Assembly (NCBI GenBank): GCA_000320545.1
Contig: ADNK01002490.1
Location: 60,001-85,439, forward strand
Direction of reading: 5' to 3'
Length of the DNA: 25,439 nt
From: Bigelowiella natans CCMP2755
Taxonomy: Eukaryota > Cercozoa > Chlorarachniophyceae
Shown: piece after piece, positions 1-12,037 of the stretch
Position numbering within the stretch: position 1 is the first letter of the stretch
Layout: each line of letters opens with the position of its first letter
The notes under the pieces: generated by a model
What the model was told of the DNA's origin: nothing
Database searches by the model: none
The model's input: only the letters and a program-made list of their open reading frames with translations
Made by a program: the position numbers and the translations under genes

Positions 1-75
1 TGACTATCTTCGATGAGCTGCCATCAAGGCCCGTCATTGTCATCGTCCTCTATTCGGAGTGAAGAACACATACAG

Positions 76-2708
76 AGCCTCTGGGCTGGCTATGGATCTG
101 TCAAAAGACTCTACTTGCTACCCCAAGGTACCTTTTGCGAGAAATAATGGTGGTGATAATCATTGAAGGCGCGGGAGCCTCACTCTGCTTCGAACTCAAT
201 CAGGAGATAAGAAAGCAACCGCAAAGGATGAGAGAACGCTCAAAACACTTATTTGTAAAAAGATTGCACCAGGAAAAGGCTCTGGGGTCAGTAGCTTCCC
301 ATTTATTGCTCATTGAAAGAATTTCTATAACTTTAATAACCACTGTCCTCTGACTTCAATGACCACCGTGGCATTAGATAGGGCATGCACGCAAGGTACG
401 ATCATATCGGGTGGAGGCACACTTCTACAAAGAGCATGCAAAGAAGGTCGTACAGATTCTCAATTTTCTGAACTGTTTTGGTATTCTTGGTCGTACCGCT
501 CATCTATGTATCTATTAGGTTATCGCATCAGGCGCACGAGTTCCATTCCCTCACAAGATCGTTGCATCCAAAGATGGCTCAAGGTATAATAACCACGGTC
601 TCTTGTTCGTCTAATATACCTGACGTTTTAATAGAAATTATTGCCTTGTGTCCGTTTGCCGTTTTCGTCCTTGCATCAAGACAAATCACCGGTTTGTTTG
701 GTTCACAGCGAGTTCCTGATGGAAGATTTGTGCGAAGAATTTCCCAAGAGCGCCGGTGGCTTGTCATTCAATGAAACAAAGATCGTTCTCACGTAATAGT
801 GTGCCGCTGTTATAAATGTTTGAGAGTTGTGGTTGTGTGATGATGCTAGTGAAATGTAAGGACGCAGCCAAGGTGTCGGTCTCTCTTGCGTTTATCTTGC
901 CTTCAGAATCACGCCGATTATGACGCACATTGACTCTTGATCCGCAGATGGATGGCCAATTTTCATGCCCATTTCTGGGGTTTCCCTGCACCTTCTCTTG
1001 AGGTATCAAACAGTAAATTTGAAGTAACCTGGATATGATAACCACCAGGATGTATTCACTTCCTCAGAGCTCGAAGGATAGTAAGAATGACGAATCGTCT
1101 AACAAACTGTCACTTTGGGATCAAGGCGGTTATTGGTAATAAAATATTGACGATCATCTAGAAGTTAACACACACACACATACACACGCATACACAATTT
1201 GTTGGCAACGCCCAAATGTCCACTGCACAATGCTCGCATGGGCTTTCCATTGGATCGCCATGACAGTATTCCAACCCTCCCTCTCTCTAGATAGATGATG
1301 ATGGTGAATTAATATTCTGTTTTTATTTTGTTGCCGTTGCCTATTGGAATCTTCTCCATCAGGTACTACGATACTCGCAAGCACGAGGTTGTGATAAATA
1401 AGAAATGAGAACCATAACAACGACGATATTTTTCAACACCACACACATCCAACATAAACCTACTACTCGGAAACTATACCATAACTGCAATAGAACTCAT
1501 TTTTTTCTTGTCCCATTCATATTTCATCACACACACGATGTTTATCTCGCTATTATGTAATTTCTAAGCTTGAAGGCGGCACCGACGATCCTGATTTCGA
1601 AGATATCGTAGACAAAGGTTCCTCATCCTTCATTTTCCCTCTCACATCTCCCCATCCCCTCCCTCGGTTTCCACTGTCCGTACGCTCTCCCCCATGTTCT
1701 ACTGATCGAACGTTAATTAGCGGAAAAGATTGATTCAATTATGAAGACCCTAACGGAACAATTTCCCACTGTGGTAAGAAGTGCTGAAACACCAAAGATT
1801 AGAACAAGGAGAAGAAAAAGATATTACAGTTGACTTAAGTATCTAGTCGTTGCTATTACGGATAGTAAACGAAACACATGTGACAAGTCTGAATGTATGT
1901 GTATCTATTTATACGGGCGTATGGGGGGAGATAGGGTGGGGGGGCATTTCATACTGCTTGCACATCCAAATTCCATACAAGCTTTGTCTCTCCTCCTGGC
2001 ACGTTCTAGATACATGGCGATCCTAAAGCGGCCAACATCGTATTTAGAAAGGCAAGAACCCACACCATAGAGTAGGATCAGATTCCACACGATGGATGAC
2101 AATGCATGCACGGATGCAATTAAAGGAGAAGAATATGGTGTGAGAGGATATACTCTAGCATTAGAGTAGATTCGAAAAGGAAGACCGGCGTAAAACGGGA
2201 GAGATGCACTCTAGTGCGCGCCATTGGCAAACACATGAGAGTAATAATCGTAAGAGTATCCCACAGTGCGGACGATAGCGATGGTGATGATGATGGAATA
2301 CACGGTATTATGACTTAATGACATAGAACCTTTTTTATTCAAAAATGCACAGGACAAAAGCGAATGCGCATTGTACGATTTTCAATATTGTGGAAGGAGT
2401 ATAGGAGCAAGGTCATCAGGACGTTTGTTACAACTTCAAAATACAATTTGATTAATATTAGGCAAACGCGAAGAGGATTATACGAAAGTGATGATATGGT
2501 TATTACACGTGTTTTGCATTCAGGGATTTGGCTTATCTTTTGATTTCTTCGTGTGATGATTCCGCTCTTCGACGTGCTGATGAGCTCCTAACCTTCTATC
2601 ACAAGGTAGCTAGTGAGAATGTAGTAGGAAGATGATTCGTGCTAATGAATATGTTCTTCCAACCATATCTTTGCATATATTTTATGGACATTAGAGTCTA
2701 AAAGACTG

Positions 2709-2748
<40 letters not shown>

Positions 2749-3176
2749 TTTCCTAGGCATTGACGAGCAAGCTAATTGAATGTGGAGGTTGGTGCATGTG
2801 AATACTCCTGGATACTACTTCCCTAGACTTTCGATTTTGTGATCGAATGTTTGGATCATGCAGGCAAAAAAGCAAGCTCTGCGAAGGAATACACACTAGA
2901 CGTTCTGAGAATGCATCTCGAATATAGCATATTGGATTACCTCAGATTCCTTGCTGGATGGGTCAGTCTTAGCCTCTCGTTATGCTACAACTATTCTTTT
3001 CTTAAAAATGTCCCTACCGAGAAGGTTATGAGCTTCGGGATTTAATCAAAAATTATTTTGGCAAGCTAGCAAGAACTTATAACGATTTTGATCCGCAAAA
3101 AACAATTTAGGGAACATGGGGTGCCTACTATTGGGGACTGGAGAGAACGAAGGAACGACTCAAAAATTCAACATAA
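76..3176 (+). CDS. APH/ecdysteroid-kinase-like small-molecule kinase, 5' partial, about 15 exons
   Basis: Likely a cytosolic kinase that phosphorylates a small hydroxylated or amino substrate; the substrate cannot be told. Hand-spliced exons: 76-127, 204-286, 519-583, 709-792, 948-1002, 1068-1135, 1363-1387, 1569-1617, 1721-1773, 2010-2039 (3' edge uncertain), 2353-2411, 2524-2605, 2757-2787, 2864-2961, 3111-3176 (TAA). All borders are GT-AG and phases agree. In order the protein shows a glycine-rich N-lobe start SLWAGYGSVKRLYLL, a candidate ATP lysine in LICKK, a hinge-like FLMEDL, WMANFHAHFWGFP, WDQGGYWYYDTRKHE, the catalytic loop HGDPKAAN (Brenner motif HxDxxxxN), the metal-binding DFQYCGRSIGARDLAYLL and a C-terminal DYLRFLAGW. 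This motif series is typical of the APH/CHK-kinase-like fold. The true start lies left of the window; bases 1-75 are read as the end of an intron. A phase-neutral optional exon at 635-691 was left out. Confidence 0.8.
2710..2745. repeat. (GT)n microsatellite in an intron
   Basis: About 17 GT units directly before the acceptor at 2756 of the kinase gene. It replaces the usual pyrimidine tract with purine-pyrimidine alternation, so length changes could affect splicing of the short exon 2757-2787. Confidence 0.95.
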
Positions 3177-4015
3177 AAAAAGCTTATGCATGCCTGGCAA
3201 TGTGCTCGTGCATTTTGTGATGCAGACTTGAAAGTACTTTGAAAGTACATTGTTACAGATGAAGGATCAAATTTGCTGCACGTTGCATTCATTTCTTTTC
3301 ACCCGCACTAACACGTTAACACGCGCGATGTGCGTGCACAAATCGTTGGTCGCTTGTGCCAGATCGATGATTGTGGATCCCTTGTGTCGATTGCTACTGG
3401 AAGATATTAGTAGTTAGGGCGATGTTGCTTGCTAGCTATGAGGCAGGATTTCCACTATGCTAAGAAGATTCCCGTTCACGACCACGTGCATCATTTAAAT
3501 CTGCTGCAGATATGCTAACTGTGATTGATACACGCAGTCTCCTGCTATTCGTCAAGTTTCCACCAGCGGTGCACATCCATGTCATGAGATGATCGATGCG
3601 CCGATGCACAAAGATGAAAATTGACATGACTAGCGCCATGAAATAAAATGGCTACTACTCGGCTTAAATTAGCGCAGCGGAAGGCGCGTGTTTAATCGGC
3701 AATGCGTTGATTAGGATGAGCATCGCAACTACTAGACTAGTCTGCCATCACAGAATGACTGCACGAATTACACGTGACTGCTGCAACTTTCATTGCGCAC
3801 CACATTGTTATACACATCATACTGAGAGCATATACGAATGTGCAGTGCATCGGTCGTACATGGTGCGCAAAATGGACTCAAAAATCAATTACGAGTAACA
3901 CATCACAGTAATGTGAATCAACCCAGACATAGCGGTCGCCATCTGCCAATGATGCGTAAGAAAGTGTAGCAACGCGTTACATGATGCACCGATCCTCCGC
4001 TTTCGTTCATTCCAC
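3177..4015. other. convergent intergenic region
   Basis: Space between the stop codons of the kinase gene (+) and the E2 gene (-). A 63-codon open frame at 3707-3898 has no recognisable features. I see no exon pair, RNA gene or mobile element here, only short local direct repeats such as TTGAAAGTAC twice near 3228-3248. Confidence 0.6.
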
Positions 4016-5350
4016 TTAATCCTCCAGCGCATCTGTTACTAGATGATCTATCGCATTTTGCATATCCCAGTTAGAGTCTTCAAGGGCTTTCAAGCTTGCA
4101 TCCTTCCTGAAGCCCATGTCACGCATCTGTAATGTTAGTGAACCATCAGGGCAAACATGCACTTAAGAAAGAAGGCAACACTTTTCACCGTTTGAAGTAA
4201 CGAATTGACGCGATGCCTCTTCTGCTCCGGCATAGCCCATCTCTCAGTCCACATTGCCGCTGTATACATATCAATACCAATCAATACATAACTGCAGATG
4301 AAGGAAATGGTGTCCAAGTATAGCAATCGCCGAGCCCCCCAATTCAATAGACAATGCATGCGTCTTCGGTTCCAAAGACATGATTTTTTTTTTTTAATAT
4401 GACCTGTTTCTTTCCACAGAGCCTCATCATCTAGGTACTGTCGAGCTACAACAGCATCCTGGGGATCTTCAGGGACAGGAGAAGACATCAAAGCCTGAAA
4501 ATCAACGTCATTTCCATGAAACAACAGATCAATGTATGTACATGAAGGGGGAAATCTAGCCCCTCTTTTGCCCTCAATACCCTCATCAGACGCTATTGTA
4601 TCAACCTTGTTTTCCTACCTGTATGGATAGAATTGTAGTTTTTAACGTAAGAGTCGGGCTCCACTGATCTTTGAGAATGTCCAAGCAAATGACCCCGGTC
4701 TAAGAGAAAATTGAATGGATCGCTCAGACGCATGAATACAAATTTCCCCCTATACCCCGAACCAAATCTCACTGTCTCAACCTTGCTGGAAATGTTTGGA
4801 TGCCAGACTTTAGTGAGGAACTTCACCTTCGGAGGTTCAAAGGGATATCTAGAGAGAGAGAAAAACACAGATCAATCATAAAGGCAAATCTGAAGAAAAT
4901 CAAAGTATGATGCTGTACCTCGCTGGAATTTCGATGCGGACGACGAAAGTGCCGTTTTCATATCTGAGAGTGATGCACAGAGACTGAAGACATGCGGTCA
5001 TGGAAAACACAAGGAGGAATGGAAACAATTCGGATCTTTTCTATTATCCAGTCGGGCGGTTAGTGTAATAGTTGGTCTTAGTAATATCAAATGCCTATGT
5101 GCAGAATTTAGGCCATGATTTGATTGAAACTGTCGGTCATTATTCAATATGATTTTGGGGTTATCATACGGTGTGTCTTGAGGTCCTTGAAATGTCCCTT
5201 CCATTAATGACATGGAATCTCCGACGATTTTTATCGATATTTTCGACGACTTGTCGCCGTCTTCAAGATCACGAATCTCTTTCTACCGAAGAGCACACAA
5301 ATCATGTTTTCTCAGCATGGTAAAGAAGAACGACGGTAGCTGAATACCTG
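4016..5350 (-). CDS. UBE2K-like: Ubiquitin-conjugating enzyme E2 with C-terminal UBA domain (UBE2K / Ubc1 type), first exon unresolved
   Basis: Class II E2 that carries ubiquitin as a thioester and can build ubiquitin chains. Exons in coding order: the start of 5348-.. (5' edge open), 5170-5282, 4919-4963, 4782-4848, 4619-4699, 4404-4494, 4189-4259, 4016-4126. All junctions are GT-AG and keep frame. The E2 core reads RRIQKEIRDLE, EGTFQGPQDTPYENGTF, RYPFEPPKVKFLTKVWHPN (HPN motif), then TGVICLDILKDQWSP with the catalytic cysteine, then PEDPQDAVVARQY, a near-signature of UBE2K. The last exon encodes MRDMGFRKDASLKALEDSNW, a UBA domain ending DALED and TAA. Length from RRIQ on is about 195 residues, as expected for UBE2K. 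The initiating ATG must lie in an upstream exon between about 5400 and 5965; the frame before RRIQ stays open but has no methionine. Confidence 0.9.
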
Positions 5351-5965
5351 AATTCTGCGCGTGCAGCTTGTAGCACTAGTACTTCCGCCCCGAAAACTAC
5401 ACAGAGTCTTGGATGTGAATTTCAAGCTACTCCGTTCTACTTGTGGGATATACGCACGCAAAGAGGAGCAACATTCAATATTACACAGCAAGCTAATAAA
5501 TTCTTGGATCGAAAACGCATTCTATCGATTTGTTTGTTTTCTTGCAGCATTTGCGCTTCGTTGGCGTAGAAGCGGTAAGGGCGGGAGCATATAGGGTGGT
5601 TTTATGGGAAGGAGGGCAGTGGTTGGTAGGAATGGGACTGAGGAAGATGGAATGCTGGGAGGATGGGAATGCTGATGATCACCCATTGCATCACGTGCAA
5701 GGGCAGTTCAGCCGAGAAATGCCATATAAAAATGTGAGTCTCACTGCCTGTCGCAAGCAAAAAAAGATATGGATTTTCAATGTTTTCTCTTGTACAACAA
5801 ACCCGCTGCGCGGAGGCCGAAGGCATCGCAAATTTAGACCTGCGACAACAAAAAGTGATCAGTTTTCCTCTTCGCCCGCCGTTTCCGTTGCGGGAGAACG
5901 GCAGGTTTGAAACTGTGGAGAAGGAGGAGAACCCAGAGCCGACGAAGTGAGAGGGGGGCTGAAGC
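5349..5965. promoter_or_regulatory. divergent region between E2 (-) and WD40 (+) genes
   Basis: About 600 nt separate the first recognised E2 exon from the ATG of the WD40 gene. It must hold the missing first E2 exon and the promoters of both genes. Several open frames run through it on both strands, the longest on the minus strand at 5602-6099, but none has family similarity I can see. No TATA box is convincing. Confidence 0.4.
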
Positions 5966-7084
5966 ATGGCGGCCCGCGAGGCGTCAAGTTGCCATTCTAG
6001 CGAGAGAACCCCAAATAGTCCCTTCTGGTTAATTGTTCGCCGTGCGGTTACTGATGCGTTCGACCGACGGGAGAATGGGGCTCGCGAGCAAATTGCCATT
6101 GGTGTTATCTTAGACTATCTCTACATTCCAGACTTTCAGTTGGAGGTAGTGATGGCGTTTCGACAACCACATGCCAGTAAATCTATCTTTATTATTGTTT
6201 GATTATCATTGAAAGTATCCTTCTCCTCCTCCGCTTGCTCTTCCTCTTCAGGACCACGGGACGATAATAGACACAGTGTGCATATCACCGTTTTCAACGC
6301 ACGTCGCCACTGGGGCTAGGGACGCCACAATACGGTGCTCAACGTGATCAAATGCTTATCGATGATGTTGATATTTTATTACATTTCACAAACAAAAGTG
6401 TAATTATAAGGGTCTACTCGATGGCAACAAGACGCAAGGTACGACAGCTCACAGGCCACAAACACTGGATAACGTGCCTCACGTACACCCCAGACAGGTT
6501 AACATAATCTAACATAAACTTCCCCTCTCTTAGCGCTGTATCTTTGTTAACATTATCTTAAATCTCATTGAACTAACTTCTCTTTAGCAAGTATTTGATT
6601 TCCGGCTCCCGTGATTGCGATATCAAGGTGTAGTCATAGCAGCTGCTTTGTAGCAGCGCAACGTCATAGTTTTAGGTGATTTATGTCACTTACAAGAGCA
6701 TGGCTGTGTGATTCACTGTTGTTACTAGATATGGTGGGCTGGGGAAAAGGCCAAAAATTATGAGCTGGGAACCATCACGGTCACTACTACTAAGTAGTTG
6801 TGAACTGTTGTAATGTTATATCGCTGTCGTGTTTGGAGACATAAAACTTTCCAAGCAACGATGGCAAGTACGTGAATAATGTATCGGATCCAATAGCTTG
6901 GGCGATTTTGACAACTAATGCTGGGTGGTTATAGGCAGGAGAAACCTTCGTGGAGAAAGAACGCATTCATCGAGTAGCTCATATGGGACCTGTGACTTGT
7001 TTCGCTGTAACAAGTGACTCCAAGGTGGGGTATCTTGTATTAAGACGATCATTTGTGGAATCATTTGATTAAATCTCTCTTTCC

Positions 7085-7115
<31 letters not shown>

Positions 7116-9771
7116 CCTCCTTCCTCCTCCACCAAATTTACTGCTATCCATACCATGAGCCTTCAATTCTCCTCCCTCATTATGCCATCTATCTCTCCAG
7201 TACAATTTAAATAACATTGCTTTATCCCATCATCCCCCCATCTATTATATCGTGCCCACCATTCATTAAGCTAAGAAATAGAAAGAAATACTCCATACTA
7301 CTACTACATATCTTCTGCTTCTGGTCGTCAGGTTTTAGCGTCAGGATCAGACGACATGAGTATCAAACTTTGGTCCATTCCTGGAGGGGCCCTCATCAGA
7401 GTAATAAACCACTAATTCTTTCCTCCCCTACATTCATACAAGGGGGGGAGAGGATGAGAAGGGGAGAGGGTAGTGTGGAAGATACGTAAATCCTGAGTGA
7501 TCAATTCCCAAACCCCTTGCTCTTACAGACGATATCATGGCATCGGCACCACATTACCTCGTGAGTGAATCAGCACATAGCATAGGCAACACAACACAAT
7601 CATCGTATAGCATGAACGTTGTGTAAATCTACAGAGTAGCTTTCTCGGAGGGGAGCATGCTGGCGTCTGCCTCTAAAGACTCCACGGTAGCAAACCACAT
7701 TCCGCAAATTTAATTAGAACTAGAGTATCCATTCTGGTGTCTTTCGACGAGAATAGCAGTAATCGCGGCGTATATGTGAGAAAGCTGAATTGGCTAAGTC
7801 AGGGAGAAGGATTAGAGGGGTGAGGAATGTAGATATATCATTACTTAATACACCATTACTGTCAGCTACGGATATGGAAAATAGAAGAAATCGCAGCAAC
7901 GGCAGAGAAAAAGCAAGCTAGGCAAAATAATTATCAGAGCAACGACAGCGGACCTCGGCCAATCAATGCGACCACGATTAAACGTAAGAAGACCGGTTCA
8001 AGAATGTTGATAAACAAGTTGAGATGCAGTCTAGTTTCATAATTTTGGATGTACTTCATTTACAGTGTGGAACACGCAAACGGGAGGAAGCAACGACAAA
8101 CACGATTATAAAACTGGAAGCGATGTTTCAACGCAACGGGTAGTAAGCTATGAATGAACTCGTTAGCCTTTTATAATTAGCAGATCACCAGAATAAGAAT
8201 ACGTGGGAACGCACTCATTGGGATCCTTTCCCCTATTTTATTAACCACTCCTCTCCCCTACAAAATCGTTCTGAAATCCCTCGTTCATGTCACGTCTCTT
8301 AGTTAACGACTACTGTGTTCTCCCTCTTTTTTTCTGACCAATCATACCAACATTAGCTACACTTATACCTAAAAATCACAAAGATATATCTATCTCCAGG
8401 CCACCCAGATGATACGAAGCGAAGTGTGCTTTGATTCAGCTCCTTCCGGCGGCGGTCATGACGCTGCTTCTGTCCCTGAAAGGTGGTGATAGCACGTATT
8501 TCTCAAACCGAAGTAGAATTACACAAATATCTTCTTCTTATTATTATTCTCCTTCTTTCATGTGCGCAGAATCGAAGTAGTGGCTGCAGCATGCAGCGAT
8601 GGGGTAAAAAGTTCTCCGACTAACATCTTTTTGGAAAATGTCTATCGTGTTTCAGCCGCCCTCATAACTATTGTAAACACCTAATCGTCAATTATAGATC
8701 GTAAAAATCTGGTCCTTCAGAAAGGAATCTAGCCTTCTTCACAATGCAACACCCGTGGAAGGAGCACATAAGGACGAAGATGATGAAGGCAGCGACGTTG
8801 AAGAGGGGGTTGAGGATGACCCAAGCCATGATAATGATGATAGTAATAGTGATGATGAAGAAGATAGTGAAGAAGAGGAGGACAGGAAGCGAGGGGAGGT
8901 CTCGCCATCTATGTCATCACACCATGCAGCAATTTGTGAAGAAACCAAAATGAAGCTGGAGTTTGAGATTGATGCTGCGGAAGGTCGAAAGATAAATGAG
9001 AAAATGAACCAAAAAATTCCAATAAATTCGTCAAGCGGGGTGTTCCCCACCGTTGTGTTTGCCGCTGTAGTTCATTACGGGCCTGTTTTCTCGAGTAGTT
9101 ACCTCCCTCAAACAAGAAGCACCTTCATCCAAATTGCACGCTTTGATTTCGCACACCAGGTGATGCTGGTGGAAATGCGAAGGCAAACGAGGATAGCATG
9201 ACTTCAGTCGCTATGCAAACTACAGCGAGAAGGATCGCCGTTGGAACATGTGATATGAGTTAACTAACCAAACAAAAATAAATCGGTTTATTCGAGATTC
9301 TCTCCTCGCGGGAGTCTTTGCCTGGCTCACTCGAGATCTTTTTCCCACAAGGTGACCAGCAACCAACTCATGATTTGATATTTTGTGTGCAGGCAGATAT
9401 AGTGCCAGGGAGAAAAGTAATATGGGTTCTGTGAGCCTCTGGGAATGGTACTACACTGCTACTACTACAACTTAGTACAGTTGCCTTTGATTATTTTGTT
9501 CATGTTGTCTCATCTTCCAGGTCGCCGGATAATTCAGCCGAATTGAGGGGAATTGTTTACACAAGGCCAGCAAGAAAGGTAATCGTCGTATGGGCTGCTA
9601 TAAAATCTTTTCGTGGAACATGTTGTATGAGCTAGTCACATTATTCTGTAAACGAACACACTAAATGTCTACGTTATTCGTCACAGATATCATTGACCAG
9701 CGACGGAGTTGGGCTCATAATTCTACCAGAAGAGAGACTTGCTACTACTGTTTTATTCAAAAGTGTTGATG
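5966..9771 (+). CDS. WD40-repeat beta-propeller protein with acidic insert, 3' end unresolved
   Basis: Probably a scaffold protein; no catalytic motif. Exons: 5966-6145, 6252-6334, 6411-6497, 6588-6627, 6729-6779, 6935-7024, 7332-7400, 7529-7560, 7635-7686, 7866-7983, 8066-8139, 8400-8482, 8570-8603, 8698-8983, then less certainly 9160-9239, 9393-9430, 9521-9578, 9687-9771. All keep GT-AG and phase. The ATG at 5966 opens a 60-residue leader. Clear WD blades follow: VATGARDATIRVYSMATRR; LTGHKHWITCLTYTPDSKYL ending in SGSRDCDIKIW; MGPVTCFAVTSDSKVLASGS ending in DDMSIKLW; HHITSVAFSEGSMLASASKD ending in STLRIW; then VVAAACSDGIVKIW. After the last clear blade comes an Asp/Glu/Ser-rich acidic stretch (8760-8880). 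The last four exons encode a non-WD region (LSPDNSAELRGIVYTRPARK, LTSDGVGLIILPEERLATT). I cannot name the orthologue. A possible last exon at 9918-10090 is listed separately. Confidence 0.82.
7085..7111. repeat. (CT)n microsatellite in WD40-gene intron
   Basis: Pure CT run in the 7025-7331 intron, flanked by further C/T-rich sequence to about 7130. Confidence 0.9.
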
Positions 9772-9879
9772 GTATGTACAGATTTTAAGTATTCTTTAAA
9801 AAGTGTTGCAATGGAACGACTATATTTCCGCCAGCGCTATCACTGTGAAACGGCGATGGAATATCTAGAACACATCTAG

Positions 9880-10330
9880 TACATGCGCACGTGTTGCTCA
9901 CGTGCCTTCGCTCGCAGGCACGTGGGTGTGCTGTGCCGAGGCGGGTCCGCGTGTCTCCGTTTGGCCGTCTAGCCGCGTGCACGGCGGGTCCAGGGGCGTG
10001 CATGCAAGTCGAGGTCTGGGAGACGTCGTTTGCACAATGCCCACGTGCGCTCGGATCTACGCACATTGCACGTGCATGCGTGCGTGCTGATCGACGCACT
10101 GCTGAAGCACGATGCCGCACCGTGTCATTCATATGTGTGGTCAACCTCATGACCCATTGTGCGCGTGAAATTTGTAGCTTAGACTAGAAATTGCGTGCAC
10201 GTGCATGTTCTCAATCCAAAGCCGATGAATGTGCGCATGCTCGAGCGCCGAGAAGCGACAATGCGAATTGCTGCTGCCTAATGTGTGCATGGAGTTTGCG
10301 TGCATCGTCGAGGCCTCCAAGCAATGGTGT
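9880..10330. other. GC-rich, CpG-rich block between convergent genes
   Basis: An island of clearly higher G+C than its surroundings, full of CACGTG, GCACGTGC and TGCATGC-like palindromic words. Long open frames appear on both strands, as expected from its composition. It starts about 110 nt after the last supported WD40 exon and ends about 50 nt before the stop codon of the TPR gene. It resembles neither neighbouring gene. Confidence 0.55.
9918..10090 (+). CDS. possible last exon of the WD40 gene
   Basis: The acceptor CTCGCAG ends at 9917 and is in phase with the donor after 9771. It would add 57 residues rich in Cys, Arg and Gly and end at TGA 10088-10090. The composition is unlike the rest of the protein, and the segment sits in a GC-rich block with several open frames, so it may simply be non-coding 3' sequence. 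Confidence 0.25.
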
Positions 10331-10377
10331 GCACCTGATTCTAGTGTATTTCAATATCAATGCTACTTCTGATGCCG

Positions 10378-11360
10378 TCAAGATAGTGTTTGAGCGGCAA
10401 TAAAATCGTTGAGATAGCCTGTCATTATAGGAGGCCATCTGCGTATCCGTCCTACCCAATCTTTATCAAGATACTTTCCGCAACCGGCTGATCAAATAAG
10501 GTGTGGAGGGATAGGGAGGGGGTTGGGATATATTTAATAACTAAGATAGAAAACTACATTTAGTTCCACTCGTACCGTTTATACGCTCACACGCATACTG
10601 CCAGACTTGTCTTGCATCACTATCTTGTCCCTGCGAACATATTTATGGATGATGAGAAAAAAGCATGCAGGTAAGAAACAAGAATCATATTTCATACAGG
10701 AGTGTGCGCTTATTGTCGAAAGTGTCCATAGAAGAAGAAGAAGAAGAAGAAGAAGAAGAAGAAGAAAGTTGTTGTAGACCCACCTGATGCCAATACAACG
10801 CCGCCAACGCCGCCCGGATGTCTACAGATCTTAATTTATATGGAATATCATCAGCGGTAAAAGCACAAAAACATAGTCACACTGCACACAGAAACTAGTA
10901 GGGAAAACGTATAGCCAAAAACTTGTACAGAGATATTTTTTGGGAAAGGATTGAGCGAAAAGATACATCATCAAACCAGATAACACACATCCATCAATAG
11001 ATTGCTTATACGTGGGTGCATCCTTTGTGTTGACCGCCACATTGCTATGAGCTATATGTTTGACTACCCTGGGCCTCTCCTCGATATGGCAACCATTTCT
11101 CGTAAAGCCTGCTGCTCCTCTCCAAGCTGCATATACATATTTAGGTGTTATACACACACAGCTATTCTCTTTTGAACCGCTTATGTGTGGTGTATGTGTG
11201 TGTGTGTGTGTGCGTGCGTGTGTGTGTGCGTGTGAAAGAGTCAGTACTTGAACAAGCATGAGCGCGGCGTTGGATGCTGCATATATCGCCCCATCTAGCC
11301 TCTGTGTGGTGCTTCCTCCCTTTCGTAATTATTTCGCACCAAATATCAGACAGCAATATA

Positions 11361-11391
<31 letters not shown>

Positions 11392-11995
11392 CAAGAACCA
11401 GAAAACAAATAGTATAACACCTCCTCATTGGCGTAACGCCTAAACATCTTACATCCCAAGAAATGAAGACAACTAGTCTCTCACCTCTCCACGAAACCCC
11501 TTAGCACGTTGGAATAGATCACGCGCGGCCAAATAATCTGTCAATACCCATATGCATATGAGCGGCAGCGGAACAAGGAGAAGTATCGGCGGCGACGACG
11601 ATTAACCGTCCCCCACTCCACTCCCTCCCACGTATTTCAACAACAATTTCCGGTGTCCTCCTCACCATCCCGTGCGCTTTGCCATTTTCCCAGAGACGCA
11701 TAGCAGTTGCCTAGGAGGGGTGTTATGACAAAATGGTGTATGCATGCTGCTTGTTAACCACGGCCTACTTGATGCATGCAGCTTTGATATCGGGCGTCCG
11801 TTCTCAGTAATATGAGGGGGGGGGGAGGGGGTTGTGATGATATTCGATGCTCGCTATTCTATGTTTAGCATTACCACGGCTGTTGACTACGTATGGATCA
11901 GGGTTTACCTGTAATCAAGAAGAGCATATCGCAGCGGACAATATCAAGACAAATATCATTCCTTTTTCCTCATTCTCCTTCTCCTTCTTCTACTT

Positions 11996-12037
<42 letters not shown>

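Noticed and set aside
1-75. Exon at the left edge joined by a 17-nt intron (57-75)
   Set aside because: Such a short intron is unlike all others in the window, and the resulting phase conflicts with the kinase frame from 76; the segment is better read as intron end.
3671-3730. tRNA-like D-arm sequence (TTAGCGCAGCGGAAGGCGC)
   Set aside because: No T-arm GGTTCGAATCC-like sequence, anticodon stem or matching acceptor stem follows at the right distance.
5602-6099. 165-codon minus-strand open frame overlapping the WD40 first exon
   Set aside because: No family features or splice partners; it spans the divergent promoter region and the antisense of a supported exon.
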